From: Agathobacter rectalis ATCC 33656
GTDB lineage: Bacteria > Bacillota > Clostridia > Lachnospirales > Lachnospiraceae
NCBI RefSeq assembly: GCF_000020605.1
Contig: NC_012781.1
Span: 2,233,501-2,297,500, forward strand
Direction of reading: 5' to 3'
Length of the DNA: 64,000 nucleotides
Part shown: positions 36,021-45,922 of the stretch, piece after piece
Position numbering within the stretch: position 1 is the stretch's first letter
How the letters are laid out: the number at the start of each line of letters is the position of its first letter
Made by a program: the position numbers and the translations under genes
The notes under the pieces: model-generated
The model's input: the letters and a program-made list of their open reading frames with translations, nothing else
What the model was told of the DNA's origin: nothing
The model's database searches: none

Positions 36021-36473
36021 TTACTTGTTAAGCTTTTCCATATTGTCAATCACTCTGTCCAAAAAGCCAAGCATCATGTTAAACTCCTCCTTAGAAAAGC
36101 CTTCGTGCATGGCTTCCTCTATTACCATTATATTTTCCCTTACCCTGTTTTCATGGTCCAGTGCTTTTTGCGTCAGCTCAATCCTCTTAAGCCTTGCATC
36201 ATTTTCCATAGGTGTGCGCACGATATAGCCGTTTTTTTCAAGACTTTTAAGCATATTTGTCACTGTGGCTCCTGACAGATGAAACTTTGCTTCGATATCC
36301 TTTTGAAATATATTTTGGCCCTGATTATCCATTATATATCCAATCATCATCCCCTGGCTTCGCGGTATACATTCTGTTTTACTGCACCTTTTTCTGTCAA
36401 AATATCTGTCTATGCTCCTGCTGATGCGGTTTATCTTGTGTCCTAAGTATTTATCCGGTGTAAACTCCTTCAT
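36021..36473 (-). CDS. MarR-family transcriptional regulator
   Basis: 150 residues from MKEFTPDKYLGHKINRIS; AAAGGATTTCAGAT precedes this ATG, whereas the longer frame begins at a TTG without a ribosome site. The winged helix is clear: FQKDIEAKFHLSGATVTNML for the helix-turn-helix and YIVRTPMENDARLKRIELT for the wing. It is transcribed divergently from the ABC exporter genes. A perfect palindrome lies between them over the exporter promoter, so it very likely represses that operon and responds to a toxic compound. Confidence 0.9.
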   Translation of the reverse strand: MKEFTPDKYLGHKINRISRSIDRYFDRKRCSKTECIPRSQGMMIGYIMDNQGQNIFQKDIEAKFHLSGATVTNMLKSLEKNGYIVRTPMENDARLKRIELTQKALDHENRVRENIMVIEEAMHEGFSKEEFNMMLGFLDRVIDNMEKLNK

Positions 36474-36499
36474 ATCTGAAATCCTTTCATAGATTTTTC

Positions 36500-36546
36500 T
36501 TGACAATAAAAAAAGTATATCTATAATATAGTTAGCACACTAACTA
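36500..36546 (+). promoter_or_regulatory. Exporter-operon promoter with MarR operator
   Basis: Plus strand TTGACA (36500-36505), 16-nt spacer, TATAAT (36522-36527). One base later the perfect inverted repeat TAGTTAG-CACA-CTAACTA covers 36529-36546, the transcription start region. A repressor bound there would block initiation. The site also lies upstream of marR, allowing autoregulation. Confidence 0.8.
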
Positions 36547-36642
36547 ATTAAATGCAAGTATTTTTTTAGTTAACCACATTACCATAAATGTGGGAAGTTT
36601 GTTTTAATCAAATATGAAATATAAGAAGAAAGGACAAAACAT

Positions 36643-38391
36643 ATGTTAAAAACACTAGGTGCCCAAATAAAGGAATACAAATGGGCTTCGATTGCGACAC
36701 CTGTTTTCATGCTGCTTGAGGTGGCTGTGGATACCATAATCCCTCTTCTCATGGCATCAATCATCGACAACGGTGTCAATATGGGCGACACAAGGCATAT
36801 CTATATCATGGGTGTGTGGATGATTGTCGCAGCACTGTTTGGTCTTTTGACAGGATGTCTCGGTGCAAAATATGGTGCAAAGGCCGCCATGGGCTTTGGA
36901 AAAAATCTGCGTGCTGCAATGTTTCGCAACATCCAGACCTTTTCCTTTGCAAATATCGACAGATTCTCATCCGCTAGCCTTGTCACACGTATGACAACCG
37001 ATGTGACCAACATCCAGAATGCTTACATGATGCTGCTTCGCATGGCTATGAGAGCCCCTGCATCCATAATATGTGCGATGGCTATGTCATTTTTCATCAG
37101 CCCTCGCCTTGCGACAATATACTTAATCGCTGTCATTGTGCTTGGAGCTTTACTGCTTTTCATCAGTAAGGCGGCCATGAAATACTTCGACAGAGCCTTC
37201 AAGCGCTATGATGACCTGAATGAAAGCGTACAGGAAAACGTATCCGCTATCCGCGTTGTAAAGGCATACGTCCGTGAGGATTATGAGAAGAAACGTTTTT
37301 CAAAGGCAGCACAGAATATCTACGACGTATTTGTGAAGGCAGAAAGCCTTGTGGTATACAACTCTCCTCTCATGCAGTTTACAGTGTATGCCTGCATCCT
37401 GTTAATAAGCTGGCTCGGAGCTCATATGGTGGTAAGCAGCACTCTCACTACAGGTGATCTGATGGCTCTTCTCACCTATTGCATGAATATTCTGATGAAC
37501 CTCATGATGCTCTCGATGGTGTTTGTAATGATTTCACTCTCACTCGCATCCGCAAGACGAATCAGCGAGGTATTAAATGAACAGAGCACACTGCACAATC
37601 CAAAGGAACCGCTTTACGATGTGCCTGACGGAAGCATAAGCTTTAAGCATGTATCCTTCAGATATTCAGACACCGCTGAAACTCCGGTTCTGTCAGATAT
37701 AAATCTAGACATAAAATCCGGTGAGACCATCGGCATCATAGGAGGAACCGGAAGCTCGAAATCTTCCCTTGTAAACCTGATAAGCCGTCTCTATGACACA
37801 GACACAGGCTCTGTAATCGTTGGGGGCCACGATGTGCGTGAATACGATATGGACACTCTCAGAAACAAGGTCGCTGTCGTGCTCCAGCAGAACGTGCTTT
37901 TCTCGGGCACCATACTCGAAAATCTGCGCTGGGGTGACAAAAACGCTACCACAGATGAGTGTATTGAGGCCTGCAAAATGGCATGCGCCGATGACTTTAT
38001 CGAGTCCTTCCCTGACAAGTACAACACCTACATAGAGCAGGGCGGAACCAACGTATCCGGTGGCCAGAAGCAGCGTCTGTGTATCGCAAGAGCTCTACTT
38101 AAAAAGCCAAGGATACTCATACTCGATGACAGCACCTCGGCTGTGGATACAGCAACAGATTCAAAAATCCGTGCTGCCCTCGCAAAAACAATACCGGGAA
38201 CCACTAAGCTCATCATCGCACAGCGTATCTCATCAGTCATGGATGCTGACCGTATCATCGTGATGAATGACGGAAAAGTGGACGGCTTTGACACTCACGA
38301 AAATCTGCTTAAAAATAATGAAATCTACCGCGATGTTTACGATTCCCAGACAAACGGCGGAGGAGACTTTGATGAAGGAGGTGCTGCCTGA
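36643..38391 (+). CDS. ABC exporter half-transporter A (degenerate ATP site)
   Basis: 582 residues: six transmembrane helices (~15-310), then an ATPase domain. Walker A GGTGSSKSSL, signature NVSGGQKQRL, Walker B ILILDDST. The residue after the Walker B Asp is Asp, where the catalytic Glu is expected, so this subunit supplies the non-hydrolytic site of a heterodimer, as in TM287/288 or BmrCD-type multidrug exporters. The next gene overlaps it by 1 nt (TGATG). Expected substrates are drugs, lipids or peptides. Confidence 0.9.
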   Translation: MLKTLGAQIKEYKWASIATPVFMLLEVAVDTIIPLLMASIIDNGVNMGDTRHIYIMGVWMIVAALFGLLTGCLGAKYGAKAAMGFGKNLRAAMFRNIQTFSFANIDRFSSASLVTRMTTDVTNIQNAYMMLLRMAMRAPASIICAMAMSFFISPRLATIYLIAVIVLGALLLFISKAAMKYFDRAFKRYDDLNESVQENVSAIRVVKAYVREDYEKKRFSKAAQNIYDVFVKAESLVVYNSPLMQFTVYACILLISWLGAHMVVSSTLTTGDLMALLTYCMNILMNLMMLSMVFVMISLSLASARRISEVLNEQSTLHNPKEPLYDVPDGSISFKHVSFRYSDTAETPVLSDINLDIKSGETIGIIGGTGSSKSSLVNLISRLYDTDTGSVIVGGHDVREYDMDTLRNKVAVVLQQNVLFSGTILENLRWGDKNATTDECIEACKMACADDFIESFPDKYNTYIEQGGTNVSGGQKQRLCIARALLKKPRILILDDSTSAVDTATDSKIRAALAKTIPGTTKLIIAQRISSVMDADRIIVMNDGKVDGFDTHENLLKNNEIYRDVYDSQTNGGGDFDEGGAA

Positions 38392-40283
38392 TGCCAGGAC
38401 CACGAGGACCACGAGGTCCAAAACCCAAAATTAAAAATCCCGGTAAGCTTTTTGCGCGCCTCATGGGATTTATTTTCAAGAAATATTTACCGGCCTGCAT
38501 AATTGTTGTGATATGTATCTTTGTCAGTGTACTTGCAAATGTGCAGGGAACCATGTTTACCAAAAATTTGATTGATGACTATATAGTACCACTGCTTAAG
38601 ACAGGAAGTCCCGACTACGGACCACTCCTTGCAGCAATGGGAAGGGTCGCCGTATTCTACGGCATCGGCGTCATCAGTACGTTTGCATACAGCAAAATAA
38701 TGATCTACGTATCACAGGGCACCATTAAGAACCTGCGTGTTGAGCTCTTTTCCCATATGCAGGATCTGCCAATCCGATACTTTGACTCACATGCGCACGG
38801 CGATATCATGTCAATTTATACAAACGATATCGATACACTCCGCCAGCTCATCAGCCAGAGTCTTCCGCAGATACTTAACAGTGCTATCACTGTTGTGAGC
38901 GTTTTTGTTTCAATGGTCATATTAAATATTCCGCTCACCATACTAACTATCGTGATGGTAATCGTAACAACAGTCGTGACAAAGAAATTTGCAGGCTTCT
39001 CCAGCCGCTATTTCCTTGCACAGCAGCGCGACCTCGGCAAGGTTAACGGCTTCATCGAGGAAATGCTCAACGGCCAGAAGGTAGTCAAGGTATTTACCCA
39101 CGAGCAGGAAAATATTGAAGCCTTCGACAAAATAAACGATGAACTCTTTGAAAGCGCTTACAATGCCAACATGTACTCCAACATGCTCGGTCCTGTAAAC
39201 GCACAGATTGGAAATCTAAGCTACGTGCTCTGCGCTCTTGCCGGCGGTGTTATGGCTCTTTCAGGCTTTGGCGGTCTGACCCTTGGTAAGCTTGCGAGCT
39301 TTCTGACCTTTAACAAGAGCTTTAACATGCCTATCTCGCAGGTCAGCCAGCAGTTCAACAGTATCATCATGGCGCTTGCCGGATGTGACCGTATCTTCTC
39401 ACTGCTCGACGAAACGCCTGAGACTGACGAGGGCTATGTCACACTGGTAAATGCTAAGGAAGAAAACGGAAAACTTACCGAAACCCATGAACGCACCGGC
39501 TTATGGGCATGGAAGCATACTCATCAGGCTGACGGCTCTGTGGACTACAAAAAGCTTGAGGGCGATGTGGTATTTGACGATGTGGATTTCGGATATGTGC
39601 CTGAGAAAATTGTACTGCACGATGTGGATCTTTTTGCAACACCCGGTCAGAAGATTGCCTTTGTTGGCACCACCGGAGCTGGAAAGACTACCATCACTAA
39701 CCTTATCAACCGCTTCTACGATATAGCAGACGGCAAGATAAGATATGACGGCATCAATATAAACAAGATTAAAAAGGCTGATCTGCGCCACTCTCTTGGC
39801 ATTGTTTTGCAGGATACCCATCTTTTCACAGCTACTGTCATGGAAAACATCCGCTACGGCAAGCTTGATGCCACAGATGATGAAGTATACGCAGCTGCCC
39901 GCCTGGCAAACGCCGATACGTTTATCCGCCAGCTTCCTGACGGCTACAATACTGTACTGACAGGTGACGGTGCAAACCTAAGCCAGGGCCAGCGCCAGCT
40001 TCTAGCCATTGCGCGTGCCGCTATCGCCGATCCTCCTGTGCTCATCCTCGATGAGGCTACAAGCTCAATTGATACACGTACTGAGCGTATTGTTCAGGAC
40101 GGCATGGATAAGCTCATGCATGGCCGTACTACATTTGTTATCGCACACAGGCTTTCTACTGTCAGAAACAGCGACTGTATTATGGTTTTGGAGCAGGGAC
40201 GCATTATTGAAAGGGGAAGTCATGATGAGCTGATTTCAAAGAAGGGAAAGTATTATCAGCTTTATACAGGAAAGACTGCGTAA
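38391..40283 (+). CDS. ABC exporter half-transporter B (canonical ATP site)
   Basis: 630 residues: cytoplasmic N-terminus, six transmembrane helices, and an ATPase domain with Walker A GTTGAGKTT, signature NLSQGQRQLL, Walker B VLILDEATSS with the catalytic Glu and the switch His in FVIAHRLST. It pairs with the upstream half-transporter. Two oddities: the first 11 residues are a collagen-like MPGPRGPRGPK, and ~45 residues precede the NBD as an acidic insert (ETDEGYVTLVNAKEENGK). No terminator other than the palindromic element at 40306 separates it from convergent nadE. Confidence 0.9.
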   Translation: MPGPRGPRGPKPKIKNPGKLFARLMGFIFKKYLPACIIVVICIFVSVLANVQGTMFTKNLIDDYIVPLLKTGSPDYGPLLAAMGRVAVFYGIGVISTFAYSKIMIYVSQGTIKNLRVELFSHMQDLPIRYFDSHAHGDIMSIYTNDIDTLRQLISQSLPQILNSAITVVSVFVSMVILNIPLTILTIVMVIVTTVVTKKFAGFSSRYFLAQQRDLGKVNGFIEEMLNGQKVVKVFTHEQENIEAFDKINDELFESAYNANMYSNMLGPVNAQIGNLSYVLCALAGGVMALSGFGGLTLGKLASFLTFNKSFNMPISQVSQQFNSIIMALAGCDRIFSLLDETPETDEGYVTLVNAKEENGKLTETHERTGLWAWKHTHQADGSVDYKKLEGDVVFDDVDFGYVPEKIVLHDVDLFATPGQKIAFVGTTGAGKTTITNLINRFYDIADGKIRYDGININKIKKADLRHSLGIVLQDTHLFTATVMENIRYGKLDATDDEVYAAARLANADTFIRQLPDGYNTVLTGDGANLSQGQRQLLAIARAAIADPPVLILDEATSSIDTRTERIVQDGMDKLMHGRTTFVIAHRLSTVRNSDCIMVLEQGRIIERGSHDELISKKGKYYQLYTGKTA

Positions 40284-40305
40284 TTCAGTGTCATGGCATG
40301 ACTAC

Positions 40306-40579
40306 GAAAACCGGGAGACCGGGAACGCAGCCCGTGGGGCACACCCTCATGTGCGCTAACGCTTTGCTGTTAAGATTCTGTACGAATTATGCTTATAGTG
40401 TTTCTATGCTTGACGAAAACGGCTTTTATGCGCCGTCCATGGCGCATAACACCTTGCCCAGCCATCCATGGCTGGGCATTTCTGTGTTTCATGTGCATAA
40501 TTCTACAGTATCTAAACAGCTTCGCTAGTCGCTTACATGAGGGTGTGCCCCCTGCTGCGTTCCCGGTCTCCCGGTTTTC
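40306..40579. repeat. Long palindromic intergenic element, copy A
   Basis: A 274-bp inverted-repeat element between the convergent ends of the ABC exporter and nadE. The outermost 26 bp are a perfect inverted repeat (40306-40331 / 40554-40579, beginning GAAAACCGGGAGACCGGGAA). Pairing continues with small interruptions through CACACCCTCATG and through the core shared with copies B, C and D (ACAGTATCTAAACAGCTTCG on the right arm). Two short hairpins sit at the tip: ATGCGCC/GGCGCAT and TGCCCAGCCAT/ATGGCTGGGCA. No plausible coding frame. As DNA it could form a cruciform; as RNA, a very stable stem that would also end both flanking transcripts. Confidence 0.85.
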
Positions 40580-40644
40580 TTACGCTGTGACTAGATGTTC
40601 ATTTGTGGTTAGCTAATATTTCTTTCATCTTTTTGCACTTCGGC

Positions 40645-42597
40645 CTAATACAATTCCACCATATCGCTTGGCATTCTCAGATCACCTCTAGGAGATAATG
40701 AAACAGTTCCCACCTTTGGTCCGTCAGGTATGCATGAACGCTTAAACTGCTGCTGCCTGAAACGCGTAAAGAATGTTTCCAGAGTCTTTTCTATTTCACC
40801 CTTACTTACATTTGCAAAAGCAATCTCTGCAAGTTTTAATATCCGATCCCGGCTTTCTCCATTACGCAGAAAATGATAAAGGAAGAAGTCATGAAGGTCA
40901 TATTTGCCGATGCTCTCCTCTGTTTTCTGTGCTATGTTACCGTCTTTATCCGGCGGCAGTAGTTCAGGAGAAATAGGCAGGTCTGCTATTTCGCAAAGCA
41001 CATTTTTCATTTCATCCGTTGACGCGCACTCGCTGGCATAAGCCTGTACAATGTATTTAACAAGTGTCTTTGGTACACTGCAGTTCACGGCATAATTGCT
41101 CATATGGTCACCGTTGTAGGTGCACCAGCCAAGTGCAAGCTCTGACATATCACCTGTACCGATTACAAGTCCGTCTACCATGTTTGCATAATCGAATAAT
41201 ACTTGCGTACGCTCTCTGGCCTGAATGTTTTCATATGTCACGTCAAAAACATCATCCGGATGTCCTATATCCTTCATGTGCTGTCTGCATGCAGCCTCAA
41301 TATTAACTTCCACGGCTGTCACTCCAAATTCTTCCATAAGCCTGTCAGCAATTGTCTTTGTAGTAGATGTAGTTCCAAATCCTGGCATTGTAATACCATA
41401 GATATTTCTCTTCGGAATGCCAAGTGCTTCAAATGCATCACAGCATACCAAAAGTGCAAGTGTGCTGTCCAGACCGCCGGATATTCCAAGAACAACATTT
41501 TTTATTCCGGTGGATATGAGTCTCTGTTCCAGACCTTTTGCCTGAAGCGACAAAATCTCCATGCAGCGGTTTTTTCGGTTGTTTTTATCACTTGGTACAA
41601 ACGGATACGGATTAACTTTCTTTGGCCATATTTGATAATCCTTCATCCGGTTTTCACCATTTAAAATTACTTTTATCACATCCGGCACATCAGCCCATGA
41701 ATCGCTGTTGTATCTGTGGCGGTCATTCATGCAGCGATCAATATCTATCTCACTTATCACAAAACCAGAGCTCATCACATCATCTTCTGATACCTTTTTA
41801 TTCATACGTTTTGAATAATCTGACGTCTCACCAGCTATTCTGCCATTATCAGCTATGATGCAGTGGCCGGAAAATACCAGATCCGTGCTGCTCTCTCCTG
41901 CACCGCTTGACGCATACACGTATCCGGCACGGCATCTTCCTGACTGCATCGCCACAAGACTGCGCCTGTATTCTCTTTTTCCGATTACGTCATTGCTTGC
42001 TGATGGATTTATAATGATATTTGCACCGGCTTTGCAAAGCTCCCCGCTCGGAGGCGCACTTACCCATAAATCTTCACAAATCTCAGTACCGACAATTGCG
42101 CCTCTCAGATCCTTGATAATAATATTCGGAGAAAAAGGTACTGTTGGCCTGTTTGCGACATAATTTAAAGTAATCTCATCTGATAATCTCTTGTCTGCGC
42201 TTGTAAACCAGCGTTTCTCATAAAATTCACCATAGTTGGGAATATATGTTTTTGGCACAATTCCAACAATTTCTCCGCTGTGTACATATGCAGCACAGTT
42301 GAAAAGTCTGCCAGCTTCATCTTCTATCGGCAGTCCCACGCATACAAGGATGCTTAAATCCTGCAATGCTGTTTTAATCCTGTCCAGTTCTTGCTGAGCC
42401 TGCGCGAGCAGTTCTTTTCTCAAAAACATGTCTGCACAGCTATATCCCGTAATACACAGCTCCGGAAAAACCACAAGCTGCACATCCTTTTTTGCAAGTG
42501 ACTCTGCAATGTGTATGATATTGTCAGCATTGTTCACGCAGTCCCCGAGATAAATCTCAGGGGACGATGCGGCAACACGGTAAAATCCTGTATTCAT
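40645..42597 (-). CDS. nadE: Glutamine-dependent NAD+ synthetase
   Basis: 650 residues. The N-terminal ~290 residues are a nitrilase-type glutaminase (VVFPELCITGYSC with Glu, KTYIPNYGEFYEKR with Lys, GTEICEDLWV with Cys). The C-terminal synthetase domain has the pyrophosphatase loop VLGISGGLDSTLAL. It converts deamido-NAD to NAD with glutamine and ATP. It is the last gene of a four-gene NAD operon and catalyses its final step. 11 nt separate it from pncB. Confidence 0.95.
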   Translation of the reverse strand: MNTGFYRVAASSPEIYLGDCVNNADNIIHIAESLAKKDVQLVVFPELCITGYSCADMFLRKELLAQAQQELDRIKTALQDLSILVCVGLPIEDEAGRLFNCAAYVHSGEIVGIVPKTYIPNYGEFYEKRWFTSADKRLSDEITLNYVANRPTVPFSPNIIIKDLRGAIVGTEICEDLWVSAPPSGELCKAGANIIINPSASNDVIGKREYRRSLVAMQSGRCRAGYVYASSGAGESSTDLVFSGHCIIADNGRIAGETSDYSKRMNKKVSEDDVMSSGFVISEIDIDRCMNDRHRYNSDSWADVPDVIKVILNGENRMKDYQIWPKKVNPYPFVPSDKNNRKNRCMEILSLQAKGLEQRLISTGIKNVVLGISGGLDSTLALLVCCDAFEALGIPKRNIYGITMPGFGTTSTTKTIADRLMEEFGVTAVEVNIEAACRQHMKDIGHPDDVFDVTYENIQARERTQVLFDYANMVDGLVIGTGDMSELALGWCTYNGDHMSNYAVNCSVPKTLVKYIVQAYASECASTDEMKNVLCEIADLPISPELLPPDKDGNIAQKTEESIGKYDLHDFFLYHFLRNGESRDRILKLAEIAFANVSKGEIEKTLETFFTRFRQQQFKRSCIPDGPKVGTVSLSPRGDLRMPSDMVELY

Positions 42598-42608
42598 GAC
42601 ATTTCCTC

Positions 42609-43826
42609 CTAGCGGTCATTTTTCATCCTGTAATCAATGCAGCGGTTTAAGTAATCCACATAATCCGGATTTTTGCACATCCCCTTGCCGGGTGTATCAG
42701 AAATCTTCGCTACATCCATACCATTGCATATTGTGGTTTTCATGACAATATTGAGTGCAGGAACATCTGTATCATTGCTTAAGTATGTGCCAATACCGAA
42801 AGCTACATTTATTTCCTTGCAGAAATGTCTGTAGAGCTTGTCAGCACGCTCAAAATCAAGACTGTCGCTGAATAAAAGTGTCTTTGTTTTTGGGTCAATT
42901 CCAAGGCTCTTGTAATGAGCAATCATCTTTTCACCCCACTCATACGGGTCTCCGCTGTCATGACGCACTCCTGAGAAAAGTGTCGCATAGGTCAGCTGGA
43001 AATCACGCAGGAAACAGTCTGTTGTGATTGTGTCAGTAAGCGCAATACCGTTTAATACTCCATACTCCTTGATCCATGCATCGAGAGCATACCAGTTTGA
43101 ATATGCCGGATTGTGCCTGTGATTGCCCTGTCCTGTGCACATAATCCACTCATGAGCCATGGTGCCTACAGGTGTAAGTCCGTACTTCTTTGCAAGATAC
43201 ACATTTGATGTGCCGACAAACTTTGATGAACTGTGCAGGGTGTCGTTTAAATGTGCGAACTTCTGCACTGCAAGCTCCTGCGCTTCAGCAGAAAGTCTTC
43301 TTCTGAGACCAAACTCTGAGAATGTACCCGCGTACCAGTGTCCGTTCTTTAAATTCTCATACTTTGCATCCAAACGCTTCTTAAAGCTGTCAAGCAGCTT
43401 ATCATAGTCATATGCCATTCTGAAATACACTTCATTTACAATGGCAAGTGTCGGAATCTCATACATTGAAGTGTTAAGCCATGTTCCTTTTGCCTCGATA
43501 GACAAGCCACAAGGTGCATCTGTTCCTATCTCAAAATCCTCAAAACGCGGCTGCCAGAGACGAAGAAAATCAACATAAGAGCCTTTGATCCATTTGATAT
43601 TGTCAAGATATGCAAGCTCATCCTCTGTAAACCGAAGCTTACAGAAAGCCTTAATCTGTTCTGTTATCTCCTGCACCATTTTCTGTGTAAAATGCACATC
43701 TTCATTTCTGCACTTGAATGTCCATGTGGTCTTGTAATCCGTAAACTGATGGAATATTGTCTGACCCATGCTGAATTTATACATATCAGTCTCTAAAAGA
43801 CTTGTGATTATCTGGTTTAATTTCAT
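42609..43826 (-). CDS. pncB: Nicotinate phosphoribosyltransferase
   Basis: 405 residues, PncB-type length. Family marks: LETDMYKFSMGQTIFHQF at the N-terminus, GTMAHEWIM with the phosphorylated His, and SGVRHDSGDPYEWGEK for PRPP binding. It turns nicotinate and PRPP into nicotinate mononucleotide. It stands between pncA and nadE, in pathway order. Confidence 0.95.
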   Translation of the reverse strand: MKLNQIITSLLETDMYKFSMGQTIFHQFTDYKTTWTFKCRNEDVHFTQKMVQEITEQIKAFCKLRFTEDELAYLDNIKWIKGSYVDFLRLWQPRFEDFEIGTDAPCGLSIEAKGTWLNTSMYEIPTLAIVNEVYFRMAYDYDKLLDSFKKRLDAKYENLKNGHWYAGTFSEFGLRRRLSAEAQELAVQKFAHLNDTLHSSSKFVGTSNVYLAKKYGLTPVGTMAHEWIMCTGQGNHRHNPAYSNWYALDAWIKEYGVLNGIALTDTITTDCFLRDFQLTYATLFSGVRHDSGDPYEWGEKMIAHYKSLGIDPKTKTLLFSDSLDFERADKLYRHFCKEINVAFGIGTYLSNDTDVPALNIVMKTTICNGMDVAKISDTPGKGMCKNPDYVDYLNRCIDYRMKNDR

Positions 43827-43888
43827 AATATTCTCCTCCCATTTCTTACACTATTAGTATGTCAGAAACATTTTTAATAAATGGCTTT

Positions 43889-44431
43889 CTATATAATATT
43901 GACCTGAATCATTTTCATTGCTTCTATTGCTGTCTTATGACTTTCAGGCGTTACGCAGGCACAGGCATTTTCTATCACTGACACCTCTGCATCTTTACAG
44001 AACGTCTTTGCAATCGCTACGTTGCTGATTACGCATATTCCCGTGCAGAATCCGCAGAAATAAATCTCTGTATCGCTGTTGTCATATCCCGCAAGCAGTT
44101 CGCCAAGCTCTTTGCTGCCAAACGTCGGCTTGTCAATATAAGTCATATCATCACAGTCAACTCCACGCTCCTTCATTGCTGCTTTAAGACGAGCGTCTAC
44201 TTCCCATCCGTTTGTCCCTTTAATACAGTGAGCTACCGGAAGCTTTCTTCCCTCCTGAGTATTCAGATAGTTTTCATCATGCGTATCCCTTGTGAATATC
44301 ACGTCATCATATTTTCCTGACCTGATTTCATCTGCAATAACATTTGTTGCCACGTTACACTCCTTGTTTCCAAGAACTCCTGTAATAAAGTCATTCTGTG
44401 CATCCACTACTACTAAAATTTTCTTTGCCAT
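43889..44431 (-). CDS. pncA: Nicotinamidase (isochorismatase-like cysteine hydrolase)
   Basis: 180 residues starting at MAKKILVVV; AGGAGG is 8 nt before this ATG and too close to the ATG two codons upstream. The catalytic Asp (VDAQNDFITG), Lys (CIKGTNGWE) and nucleophilic Cys (FCGFCTGICVISN) are present. It hydrolyses nicotinamide to nicotinate, feeding PncB. It lies 12 nt after the NMNAT fusion gene. Confidence 0.93.
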   Translation of the reverse strand: MAKKILVVVDAQNDFITGVLGNKECNVATNVIADEIRSGKYDDVIFTRDTHDENYLNTQEGRKLPVAHCIKGTNGWEVDARLKAAMKERGVDCDDMTYIDKPTFGSKELGELLAGYDNSDTEIYFCGFCTGICVISNVAIAKTFCKDAEVSVIENACACVTPESHKTAIEAMKMIQVNII

Positions 44432-44443
44432 AATCATTTCCTC

Positions 44444-45868
44444 CTACATCATATAATCATCATTTGTTGCATCCATAAGGATTTTTCCAAGCTGCTTTAA
44501 ATCCTTCCACATCCATCGCGGAACCAGATCCCTGACTTTGTCATAATCTTTCTTATACAGCAAATCTCTGATCATTGTACTTGAAATCTCAATATCGCTT
44601 CTGCCAAGGTTTCTGATGGTCACATTCTTTAAAATATCATCTGTAAACCAGTTTTCCGCAATCTTCGGGTCGTCGTTGTAATAGAATGTAAAGCTTTTCT
44701 CTCCAATTTCATTAGCTATGTTGTAATAGAAGAAAGAACCCCATTCCTTTACATATTGAGCTGCATCCTCCATGCTCCAGTCTGATAATGTCATAACCTT
44801 TACATCTGCACCGCTTAAATCCTCTTCCTGCAGTACGTTTTCAACAAGTCTTTTTCTGTATTCGATTGGAAACGGATTTCTCTTTGTATAGCTTTTGTTT
44901 GCACTGCCTATCACAACAAGCAGATTTTCGCACTCCGATGCGGCCTGTTTTATCATGTTCAGGTGTCCGTTATGGAATGGCTGTGCCCTTGTGAGTATCA
45001 CACCGTTTTTATATTTCTTATGCACTTTAACCAGTTTACGTTCATCCATGTTAAGGTCAACATATCTGTACACAGCAGCCGGTTTTCTTCCGACAATAGG
45101 TCTCTGCGACCTGTCAAGTGAAACAAGCTGTCCTGCAATCTTCTCACGGAACACCTTTGGATGAACTTCCTTTCCTGAAAGAACCTCAAACACCTTAAGC
45201 AGGTCCGGAATGGTAAACTCACGCGGCACAAGGTTAAACATAATGCCTGTATACTCAGCCTTATTCCTTATCCTCATAAGTCCTTCCAGTATAATCTGGT
45301 CATGGTCAAAAGCAAGCTTTTCGTCTGATACGCTGACCGGAACAAAGTTTTCCACTGTGATTACACCATTTTTAAATTTCTCAGACCTGAGGGAGTATTC
45401 AATTTTAATCAAGTCGTTTGCAAACTCAAGTTTTTCATCTGCAAATTTCACATCGAACCATCTGGCATCCTTTGCGTCATCACCCGCAACGGCAGACTGC
45501 TCATATCCATATGGAAGCAGTGCAATGTATGCAATATCAATAATTCTCATACGAGGGTCCCTGTCCGGCTGGCTCATGGTATAGAGCTGCTCAAGATAAA
45601 TGTCTGTAAGACCTGTTTCCTCTTTAAGCTCCCTGCACGCTGCTTCATATGCTGATTCCTTTATGTTAATAAATCCGCCTGGAAGCGCCCATTTGTCTAT
45701 CTCCGGATGAGCCTTTCTCTTTATCAGAAGCACCTGCATACAGCTTAAGTCTTCCTTCATACGAAGCACCATCATGTCAACTGTAACCGATGGTCTGTCA
45801 TAATCGCCCGGCTTATATTCTGCTAAAAACTCCCGTTCTGTTAATCCATTTACATCTACTTTATTCAT
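44444..45868 (-). CDS. Nudix - NrtR-like winged helix - NMN adenylyltransferase fusion
   Basis: 474 residues in three parts. Residues ~20-165 are a Nudix domain with an intact box (G-x5-E-x7-REL-x-EETGL), so hydrolysis of ADP-ribose or a related compound is possible. Residues ~190-270 (ILEGLMRIRNKAEYTGIMFN, PREFTIPDLLKVFEVLSGKE) match the DNA-binding wing of the NAD regulator NrtR. Residues ~285-474 are a nucleotidyltransferase with TRAQPFHNGHLNMI and the ISSTMIRDLL motif, as in NadM/NadR-type NMN or NaMN adenylyltransferases. It heads the pncA-pncB-nadE operon and supplies the missing adenylyl-transfer step. NrtR-like and NMNAT domains in one chain suggest an enzyme that also controls its own operon. 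Confidence 0.88.
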   Translation of the reverse strand: MNKVDVNGLTEREFLAEYKPGDYDRPSVTVDMMVLRMKEDLSCMQVLLIKRKAHPEIDKWALPGGFINIKESAYEAACRELKEETGLTDIYLEQLYTMSQPDRDPRMRIIDIAYIALLPYGYEQSAVAGDDAKDARWFDVKFADEKLEFANDLIKIEYSLRSEKFKNGVITVENFVPVSVSDEKLAFDHDQIILEGLMRIRNKAEYTGIMFNLVPREFTIPDLLKVFEVLSGKEVHPKVFREKIAGQLVSLDRSQRPIVGRKPAAVYRYVDLNMDERKLVKVHKKYKNGVILTRAQPFHNGHLNMIKQAASECENLLVVIGSANKSYTKRNPFPIEYRKRLVENVLQEEDLSGADVKVMTLSDWSMEDAAQYVKEWGSFFYYNIANEIGEKSFTFYYNDDPKIAENWFTDDILKNVTIRNLGRSDIEISSTMIRDLLYKKDYDKVRDLVPRWMWKDLKQLGKILMDATNDDYMM

Positions 45869-45922
45869 GTGTTTAACTCCTATAATTACTTTCTGCGTTT
45901 CTTATATTTACTTTATGTGCTT

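Noticed and set aside
40298..40616. Overlapping 75-codon frames inside element A
   Set aside because: They are products of the inverted repeat; no codon bias or start signal.
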